Shown one piece after another: positions 6,004-11,585 of a stretch of DNA of 14,182 nucleotides (positions are counted from its first letter, which is position 1; each line of letters opens with the position of its first letter). Origin of the DNA: CAZHLD01 sp964533185 (GTDB taxonomy: Bacteria; Acidobacteriota; Terriglobia; Acidiferrales; UBA7541); the NCBI GenBank assembly GCA_964533185.1, contig CAZHLD010000075.1, forward strand, positions 1 to 14,182, in the 5' to 3' direction. A model generated the notes under the pieces. That model was not told the DNA's origin. It made no database searches and saw only the letters and a program-made list of their open reading frames with translations. The position numbers and the translations under genes are program-made.

Positions 6004-7685
6004 TTCTTGCCTGACTCAGCGCGATAGACAACTCTCCCGCCCACCATAGTTGTCACCACCTTGACGTCCTTTATCCTCTCCGGTGCCATCGCAAACAAAT
6101 CGCTATCCAGCACAATCACATCCGCCAGTTTCCCCGCCGTCAGTGACCCTTTCTCCTTCTCGTTGAACTCCGCGTATGCCGCTCCCATCGTGTATGCGTG
6201 GATCGCCTCTTCAAGCGTAATCTTCTGCGCCGGCACCCACCCGCCCGGATTCTTCCCGTCGAGCGTCCGCCGCGTCACCGCTGCATAGATCCCCCACCAC
6301 GGGCTCAGCGGCGCCACCGGCCAGTCCGACCCAAACGCCAGCGTCGCCCCCGCATCCAGCAGGCTGCGAAACGCATACGTCGTCTCGCACCGTTTCGCCC
6401 CAATCCGCTTTTCCGCCCAGCGCCCATCATCAATTGCATGGTACGGCTGCATCGACGCAATCACTTTCTGCTTCCCAAACCTCGCAATGTCGTCCGGGTG
6501 GATGTGCTGCGCGTGCTCGATTCTCAACCGCCGGTCCGCCGGCCCGTCTTCCTTCTCCACCTCCGCAAACACATCCAGCATGTACCGTATCGTCTTGTCC
6601 CCAATCGCATGCACCACCAGTTGCAGTCCCGCCCTGTCCGCTCCCAGCGCCATTTTCTGCATATTGCCCTCAGGAAACATCATGGATGCTGGCAAGCCCG
6701 ACGTCTCCGGCGCATCGTCATACGGCTCAAAAAACCACGCCGTCGTTGATCCCAGCGACCCATCCGCATAACCCTTCAGTGCACCCGTCCGCACCCACTC
6801 GTTTCCGAACCCGGCGAGTATCCCCGCCCGCGCTGGTGCCTCCCACTGCTCGAGCGGCGTCGCAAAATAGACCCGTGCCGTCATCTCTCCCTGCGCCGCC
6901 AGTTTTTGAAACGCACGCAGATCAAGCGGCGGACTCATGTCGTGGAACCCGGTTACGCCCAGCCGCTGCGCCTCCGCCAACCCCGCGCGAATCGTCCGCA
7001 TCCGCTGCTCAACCGTCGGCGTCGGAATCACCGCAAACACCGGCTCCATCGCCGCATCCTTCAGCACGCCGGTCGGCTCGCCCTTCGCATCGCGAACAAT
7101 CGTTCCTCCGCGCGGGTCTTTCGACTCGCGCGTGATCCCCGCCAGCCGCAGAGTCACACTGTTCGCCAGCGCCATGTGCCCGTCGTAGCGGCTCACAAAC
7201 ACGGGGTTGTCCGGCGTCACCTTGTCAATCCACCCACGCTGGGGCAGCGGCGCGCCCGCCCACAACTCATGGTCCCAGCTCCCGCCCAGTATCCATTCGC
7301 CCTTCGGCAGCTTCTTCGCAAACTCGCCAATCCTCCGCGTAAACTCCTCGGGCGTGGCCGCATCGCGCAGTTGCACCCCGCTCAGCTCCGCGCTCCCGTC
7401 GTGGAAGTGCACATGCGCATCAATCAACCCGGGCAGCACCGCCTTCCCGCCCGCATCAATCCTCTTCGTCTTCGTCCCCACCCACGCCCCAATCTCGGCG
7501 TTCGTTCCCACCGCAACGATTCGCTCGCCAACAATCGCTGCCGCCTGCGCCCGGGGCTGCGCTGCATCCACCGTCCACACCTTGCCATTCACAATCACGA
7601 CATCCGCCGCCTGCTGCCCCTGCGCCCACACACTCGCCGCGCCCATCACGAGCAACAAGCAAACTCCCCCCCCAAGTCTTCTCAT
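6000..7685 (-). CDS. Periplasmic or secreted YtcJ-type metal-dependent amidohydrolase (amidohydrolase_3 family)
   Basis: 561 aa. Residues 1-21 form a signal peptide with likely cleavage after VWA, so the enzyme acts outside the cytoplasm. The N-terminal beta-sandwich (ADVVIVNGKVWTVD) leads to the metal motif DAHVHFHD with His91 and His93. Further conserved sites are Lys304 in ALKGYADGSLGS (candidate bridging lysine), His359 in VVHAIGDKTI, His391 in RIEHAQHI and Asp454 in FGSDWPVAPL. The C-terminus returns to the sandwich (GKLADVIVLDSDLF). Length and motif order fit the family. Known members hydrolyse N-acyl or formamide bonds, but substrates vary and cannot be told from sequence. The gene follows nadK by 67 nt and has GAGGGG close before ATG 7685. 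The downstream SRPBCC gene is broken. Confidence 0.92.
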   Translation of the reverse strand: MRRLGGGVCLLLVMGAASVWAQGQQAADVVIVNGKVWTVDAAQPRAQAAAIVGERIVAVGTNAEIGAWVGTKTKRIDAGGKAVLPGLIDAHVHFHDGSAELSGVQLRDAATPEEFTRRIGEFAKKLPKGEWILGGSWDHELWAGAPLPQRGWIDKVTPDNPVFVSRYDGHMALANSVTLRLAGITRESKDPRGGTIVRDAKGEPTGVLKDAAMEPVFAVIPTPTVEQRMRTIRAGLAEAQRLGVTGFHDMSPPLDLRAFQKLAAQGEMTARVYFATPLEQWEAPARAGILAGFGNEWVRTGALKGYADGSLGSTTAWFFEPYDDAPETSGLPASMMFPEGNMQKMALGADRAGLQLVVHAIGDKTIRYMLDVFAEVEKEDGPADRRLRIEHAQHIHPDDIARFGKQKVIASMQPYHAIDDGRWAEKRIGAKRCETTYAFRSLLDAGATLAFGSDWPVAPLSPWWGIYAAVTRRTLDGKNPGGWVPAQKITLEEAIHAYTMGAAYAEFNEKEKGSLTAGKLADVIVLDSDLFAMAPERIKDVKVVTTMVGGRVVYRAESGKN

Positions 7686-7688
7686 TGT

Positions 7689-7695
7689 CCCCTCT
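7689..7695 (-). promoter_or_regulatory. Ribosome binding site of the amidohydrolase gene
   Basis: AGAGGGG on the minus strand, three bases before ATG 7685. The spacing is short, but the signal peptide directly downstream agrees with this start. Confidence 0.45.
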
Positions 7696-7752
7696 GTCTT
7701 ATTTTTCCCGCTGGAAGGTCTTTTCTTTCCCTACGCCCTGCCACCTACTCCC

Positions 7753-8622
7753 CTATCTCTCTCCCCATTTCAGCTTATTCCTCAAAATCTCAAAATACGT
7801 CCTTCTCGCCGGCCTCACCAACCTCAGCTTCTTCGGCGCCTTGGTCACCGCCACGCGGTCGCCCGCCTTCAACTCGAACCCGATCTGCCCGTCAAGCGTC
7901 AGAAACGCCGGCTCTTCGCTCCCGCGCGTCTCCACTTCCACGCGCACCGTATCCGGGATCACCAGCGGCCGATTGGTCAGCGAATGTGGACAAATCGGCG
8001 TCACCACAAACGCCTCCACCGTCGGGTAGATAATCGGCCCGCCCGCCGACAGCGAATATGCCGTCGACCCCGTCGGCGTCGAAAGGATCAGCCCGTCGGC
8101 CTTGTAGCTGCACACGTACCCGCCGTCAATGTGCAGGTCCATGTCAATAATCCGCGCCAGCGCCCCTTTGTTGATCACCGCATCGTTCATCGCCCGCTGC
8201 CGCTCGACGGTCTTCCCGCCGCGGATCAACTCCGCCTCCAGCAGTGTCCGCTCGCTGATTCGACTCTCGCCCGCCACCACCTGCTCGAGAATCGGATACA
8301 GCTCCGCCAATTGCACGCTGGTCAAAAACCCCAGCCCGCCCAGATTCACCGGGAGGATGGGCACGTCGCGCTCGCCCAGCATCCGTGCAGCCGCCAGCAG
8401 CGTCCCATCGCCGCCCAGCACGATCAGCACGTCCGCCAGTCCCGGCAGCTCTTCCCGCGGCTTCTCTCGCTGCTTCGACCCCGCCGCCGCCGACGTCTCC
8501 GCGTCGTGGTACACCGCAATCTTGTGCGTCTCGAGCCACTGCACAAGCTGCGGCACCACCGCCGCGGCCTCATCCCTCCTCGGCCGGCTGATTATCCCCA
8601 CCGTCTTGATCTTCGCCGCCAT
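7753..8622 (-). CDS. nadK: NAD kinase
   Basis: NadK (PpnK) phosphorylates NAD+ to NADP+ in the cytoplasm using ATP or polyphosphate. The 289 aa carry the family signatures: GGDGTLL at 70-76 with catalytic Asp72, NLGGLGFL at 93-100, NDAVI at 146-150, and the glycine-rich block ADGLILSTPTGSTAYSLSAG at 175-194. DGQ at 244-246 closes the NAD site. ATG 8622 is supported by AGGAG nine bases upstream (8632-8636). The gene follows tlyA by 65 nt, and that spacer holds palindromic repeat 3. The tlyA-nadK pairing is common in bacteria. Stop is TAG. Confidence 0.97.
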   Translation of the reverse strand: MAAKIKTVGIISRPRRDEAAAVVPQLVQWLETHKIAVYHDAETSAAAGSKQREKPREELPGLADVLIVLGGDGTLLAAARMLGERDVPILPVNLGGLGFLTSVQLAELYPILEQVVAGESRISERTLLEAELIRGGKTVERQRAMNDAVINKGALARIIDMDLHIDGGYVCSYKADGLILSTPTGSTAYSLSAGGPIIYPTVEAFVVTPICPHSLTNRPLVIPDTVRVEVETRGSEEPAFLTLDGQIGFELKAGDRVAVTKAPKKLRLVRPARRTYFEILRNKLKWGER

Positions 8623-8631
8623 TCTTGTTGG

Positions 8632-8636
8632 CTCCT
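8632..8636 (-). promoter_or_regulatory. nadK: Ribosome binding site of nadK
   Basis: AGGAG on the minus strand, nine bases before ATG 8622. It abuts the leader of palindromic repeat 3 (CTCCTGTAGGGGC on the plus strand). A CTCCTG also precedes palindrome 2 in lysA. Confidence 0.55.
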
Positions 8637-8640
8637 GTAG

Positions 8641-8660
8641 GGGCCGGCTTTAGCCGGCCC
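8641..8660. repeat. Palindromic repeat 3, between tlyA and nadK
   Basis: GGGCCGGCT, two bases TT, then the exact reverse complement AGCCGGCCC. The leader GTAGGGGC is identical to the one at palindrome 2. In the transcript it forms a very stable hairpin just upstream of the nadK ribosome site, so it could affect translation or message stability inside the operon. Confidence 0.85.
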
Positions 8661-8687
8661 TTTCTTGCCTCTGCAACCGCGCGAATT

Positions 8688-9446
8688 CTACTCCACTCGT
8701 TTCCTCACCGCGTGCAGAAAAAATTCCACATTCCCCTCCGCACCCGCCACTCGGCTCGGACGCACTCCTCGCACCTCGAGCCCCACCGACTCCGCCGCCT
8801 CTCGCACCCGCTCGACCGCTTTCTCGTGCAGCTTTGCCTCGCGCACAATCCCGCCCCGCCCCACGTCCTCGCGCTCCAACTCAAACTGCGGCTTCACCAG
8901 AATCAGAAACTCCGCGCCAGCCCCCGCCACTTGCACCACTGCCGGCAGCACCTTGCCCACCGAAATAAACGACACATCAACCGTCACCAGCTCCGCCTCC
9001 TCGCCAATCTCTTCCGCCCGGAGGTTCCGCGCGTTCTGCTTCACTCGCACCACCCGCTTATCCTGCCGCAGCTTCCACGCCAGTTGGTCCGTGTTCACGT
9101 CCACCGCATAGACGCGCCGCGCCCCGCCTTGCAGCAAACAATCTGTGAACCCGCCCGTCGAGCTGCCCACGTCCACGCACACTTTCCCTGCGGCACTCAC
9201 GCCGAAATCTTCCAGCGCCCCTTCCAGCTTCAGCCCGCCTCGGCTCGCATACTTCAGCCCCGTGCCGGTGACTTCAATCGCCGCATCCGCTGCCACCCGC
9301 GCTCCGGCTTTCTCCGCCTTCTGCCCATCCACGCGCACCGCGCCCGCCAGCAACAGCGCCTGCGCCCGCTCACGCGTCTCCGCCAGCCCGTGCTCCACCA
9401 GCAGCACGTCCACCCTCTTCTTTTCCGTTTTTTTCTGGGATTTCAC
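8688..9446 (-). CDS. tlyA: TlyA family rRNA (cytidine-2'-O)-methyltransferase
   Basis: TlyA methylates the 2'-OH of rRNA cytidines; family members are also annotated as hemolysin A. Numbered from GTG 9446 (252 aa), an S4 RNA-binding domain spans 11-56 (RVDVLLVEHGLAETRERAQ). A RrmJ/FtsJ-like methyltransferase follows, with the SAM loop DVGSSTGGFTDCLL at 92-105. The K-D-K-E tetrad is visible: Lys73 (SRGGLKL), Asp157 (VTVDVSFIS), Lys185 (ILVKPQFE) and Glu241 (NVEFFL). The frame is open to GTG 9569, overlapping ispA by 8 nt, but those extra 41 residues are low-complexity and repeat-like. GTG 9446 matches family length, though neither start has a good ribosome site. Confidence 0.93.
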   Translation of the reverse strand: MKSQKKTEKKRVDVLLVEHGLAETRERAQALLLAGAVRVDGQKAEKAGARVAADAAIEVTGTGLKYASRGGLKLEGALEDFGVSAAGKVCVDVGSSTGGFTDCLLQGGARRVYAVDVNTDQLAWKLRQDKRVVRVKQNARNLRAEEIGEEAELVTVDVSFISVGKVLPAVVQVAGAGAEFLILVKPQFELEREDVGRGGIVREAKLHEKAVERVREAAESVGLEVRGVRPSRVAGAEGNVEFFLHAVRKRVE

Positions 9447-9561
9447 TTTGGAGTGCGACCGCTTGCGCGGGTCTTGCGCCTCGGATGGTTCTGCGGGGCC
9501 GCCGCTTTGCAGGGGCGGGGCTTTCGTGGTGAGCGTAGTCGAACCATGCCTCGCCCGGCTT
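9447..9561. other. ispA-tlyA spacer with repeat-like sequence
   Basis: 115 nt if tlyA starts at 9446. It contains ACTTTGGAGTGCG (9445-9457), which recurs exactly at 14112-14124, and GTGAGCGTAGTCGAACCATG (9529-9548), which resembles sequences I recall as dispersed repeats in this kind of genome. The tlyA frame stays open through it, but without protein-like composition. No promoter or terminator was recognised. Confidence 0.45.
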
Positions 9562-10449
9562 CTACGCACGCCTCAAAACGAGGAACTCCGCAATCTGCTT
9601 CATCCGTTCGGATCGACTGCCAAACGGTTTCAACTCTCCAATCGCCTTCGCCGCCAGTTCTTTCGCGGTCTGCTTCGACTTTTCCAGCCCGTACAACGCC
9701 GGGTACGTCGCCTTTCTCTGTGCCTGGTCTTTCCCCGCCGTTTTCCCCAGCGCCGCCGATGACTCCTCCACGTCCAAAATATCGTCCACCACCTGAAACG
9801 CCCATCCAATGTTTTCTCCGAACCGCCGCATCCGCGCCACATCCTCCTCGCCCGCTCCACCGCACACCGCCCCAGCCACCACCGACGCCCTGATCAGCGC
9901 CGCTGTCTTCGACTTGTGGATGTACTCCAGCATCCCCGCCTCGATCTTTTTCCCCTCGGCCTCGAGGTCCGCCATCTGACCGCCCACCATCCCGTTCACC
10001 GTTCCTGCCGCGTGCGCCACCTCGCGGATCAACGCCACGCCTCGCCCGGGCTCAATCTCGGCCTCCGCCAGCGTCTCAAACGCTAGAGTCATCAGCGCGT
10101 CGCCCGCCAGGATCGCCGTCGCCTCGCCAAACTTCTTGTGGCACGTCGGCTGTCCCCTCCTTAGATCGTCGTTGTCCAGCGCCGGCAAGTCGTCGTGGAT
10201 CAGCGAATAGGTGTGAATAAACTCCATCGCGCACGCCACCCGCAGCGCCGCTCGGTCCGGCACCGCGCCGCGAAAAATCCGCCCCGCCTCTAAACTCAGA
10301 ATCGGACGGATGCGCTTTCCCCCGGCAAACACGCTGTACCGCATCGCCCGGTGGATCGACGCCGGCGGCGTCTCTTCCGCCGGCAGCAGCTCATCAAGAG
10401 CCGCGTCCGCCGCTCGGCGGTCTTCTTCGAAAAATTCAGGGAGTTTCAT
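9562..10449 (-). CDS. ispA: Polyprenyl synthetase, farnesyl/geranylgeranyl diphosphate synthase type
   Basis: The enzyme condenses isopentenyl diphosphate with allylic diphosphates to make farnesyl (or geranylgeranyl) diphosphate for quinone and cell-wall lipid synthesis. From ATG 10449 the product is 295 aa, the usual IspA length. Visible motifs are GGKRIRP (43-49), the first aspartate-rich motif DDLPALDNDD (86-95) with the four-residue insertion typical of bacterial FPP synthases, GDALMTLAFE (116-125), GGQMADL (156-162), the second motif DDILD (222-226) and the K-A-T-Y-P tail motif (247-251). An earlier ATG at 10536 would overlap xseB by 53 nt and adds no conserved sequence. The gap from the xseB stop is 34 nt. 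Product chain length cannot be fixed by eye. Confidence 0.93.
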   Translation of the reverse strand: MKLPEFFEEDRRAADAALDELLPAEETPPASIHRAMRYSVFAGGKRIRPILSLEAGRIFRGAVPDRAALRVACAMEFIHTYSLIHDDLPALDNDDLRRGQPTCHKKFGEATAILAGDALMTLAFETLAEAEIEPGRGVALIREVAHAAGTVNGMVGGQMADLEAEGKKIEAGMLEYIHKSKTAALIRASVVAGAVCGGAGEEDVARMRRFGENIGWAFQVVDDILDVEESSAALGKTAGKDQAQRKATYPALYGLEKSKQTAKELAAKAIGELKPFGSRSERMKQIAEFLVLRRA

Positions 10450-10483
10450 GCCGGAACTTTGCGGGCTTGGCACAGCGACAGGT

Positions 10484-10756
10484 TCAAGACGTTTCTTCGT
10501 CTTCGGCCTCGAACGCCTCTGCGGCGATTTTCCCATCGGCCTTCTTCAGCAGGATCTCTACTCGCCCTTCGGCCTGTTCGAGCTGTTTCTGGCACTCGCG
10601 CGTCAGCTCCACGCCTTCTTCAAACAGCTTCATCGCCTCGTCCAGCGGCAGATTGGCGCTTTCCAGTCGCTTCACCACCTCTTCCAGCCGCTGCAGCGAC
10701 CTCTCGAAGTCCGCCTTCTTCGGCGGCTCGCCTTTTTTCGTTGGTGTCGCGTTCAT
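10484..10756 (-). CDS. xseB: Exodeoxyribonuclease VII small subunit
   Basis: 90 aa from ATG 10756. XseB binds the large subunit XseA to form exonuclease VII, which degrades single-stranded DNA. The family core runs from ADFERSLQRLEEVVKRLES through LPLDEAMKLFEEG to the coiled helix around ECQKQLEQAEGRVEIL, ending in an acidic tail. Upstream in-frame starts fall inside mutM and add a basic stretch foreign to the family. The mutM stop lies 4 nt upstream, so translation is probably coupled. The stop is TGA, which shows that TGA terminates in this genome. No xseA is in the window. Confidence 0.95.
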   Translation of the reverse strand: MNATPTKKGEPPKKADFERSLQRLEEVVKRLESANLPLDEAMKLFEEGVELTRECQKQLEQAEGRVEILLKKADGKIAAEAFEAEDEETS

Positions 10757-10760
10757 TCGA

Positions 10761-11570
10761 TTATCTCTGGCAACCGGTGCAAAAGTAGCTCGACGTCGCC
10801 CCCTGCGCAATCCGCCGAATCCGCTCGCCGCATCTCCGGCATCGCTTCCCCTCGCGCTCGTACACTCCCAGAATCTTCTCGAGTCCCTGGAACCACCACT
10901 CCGGGTCGCGGAAGTTCGGCGCCGGATTGAGGCAACATTCTAATGCACGCCGGAGAACGTCCACAATGCCTTTGTGCAGCCGCCTCGTCTCGGCCGCGCT
11001 CAGCCGGTTCGTCCGCCTTCGCGGGTCCAACCGCGCCCGCCACAGCGCTTCATTCGAGTAGATGTTCCCCAGTCCCGCGATTCGCGTCTGGTCCATCAGG
11101 AATAATTTCACCGGCCGTCGGCTGCCTCCCAGCAACTCCGCCAACCGTTGCCAGGTGAACGCCGGCCTGAGCGGCTCATCTCCCAATCTGCGCAGCCCGG
11201 CCGAATCCTGCGGCGTCTCGCAAAAATTCACCCGCCCGAAGTGTCGCCGGTCCACAAACCCGAGCGTCCCTTTTGGCAGATACAGCGCCACGTCAATGTG
11301 CCCGCTCACCCGCCCCGCATCAAACCACACCAGGTGCCCGTCCAGCCGGAAGTGCATCACCACCACGCCGCGCTCCAGCCGCAGCAGCAGATATTTTCCC
11401 CGCCGCTCGACGTCCACAATTCGCTGCCCCTCGGCGCCCGCATAAAGTGTCGCCGCTTTCTGCGGCCTCATTGCAATCTTGTGGATCACTTCGCAGCGCT
11501 CGATCTTCCGCCCGCACACCAGCGGCAGCAGGCTTTGCGCCACCGCTTCGACTTCAGGTAGCTCAGGCAT
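10761..11570 (-). CDS. mutM: Formamidopyrimidine-DNA glycosylase (Fpg/MutM), divergent
   Basis: Fpg removes oxidised purines from DNA and nicks the backbone by its lyase activity. The 269 aa begin PELPEVE with catalytic Pro2 and Glu3. Lys59 (RRGKYLLL) and Asn169 (GLGNIYSNEAL) are kept. The C-terminal zinc finger has Cys244, Cys247, Cys264 and Cys267. Three DNA-contact positions differ from the usual pattern: the HLGMSG loop is HFRLDG (Leu76 for Met), DPRRFG is DRRHFG (His110 for Arg), and the zinc-finger arginine before STYFC is Thr259. It could therefore be a Nei-like or altered-specificity member, but the first-line assignment is Fpg. It starts 15 nt after the acylase stop and precedes xseB by 4 nt. 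No clear ribosome site. Confidence 0.92.
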   Translation of the reverse strand: MPELPEVEAVAQSLLPLVCGRKIERCEVIHKIAMRPQKAATLYAGAEGQRIVDVERRGKYLLLRLERGVVVMHFRLDGHLVWFDAGRVSGHIDVALYLPKGTLGFVDRRHFGRVNFCETPQDSAGLRRLGDEPLRPAFTWQRLAELLGGSRRPVKLFLMDQTRIAGLGNIYSNEALWRARLDPRRRTNRLSAAETRRLHKGIVDVLRRALECCLNPAPNFRDPEWWFQGLEKILGVYEREGKRCRRCGERIRRIAQGATSSYFCTGCQR

Positions 11571-11585
11571 CGTAAGGGAAGGGAA

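Noticed and set aside
5849..6049. Small plus-strand open frame of 66 codons
   Set aside because: Antisense to the SRPBCC pseudogene start and a repeat; no ribosome site and Ser/Cys/Pro-rich low-complexity product.
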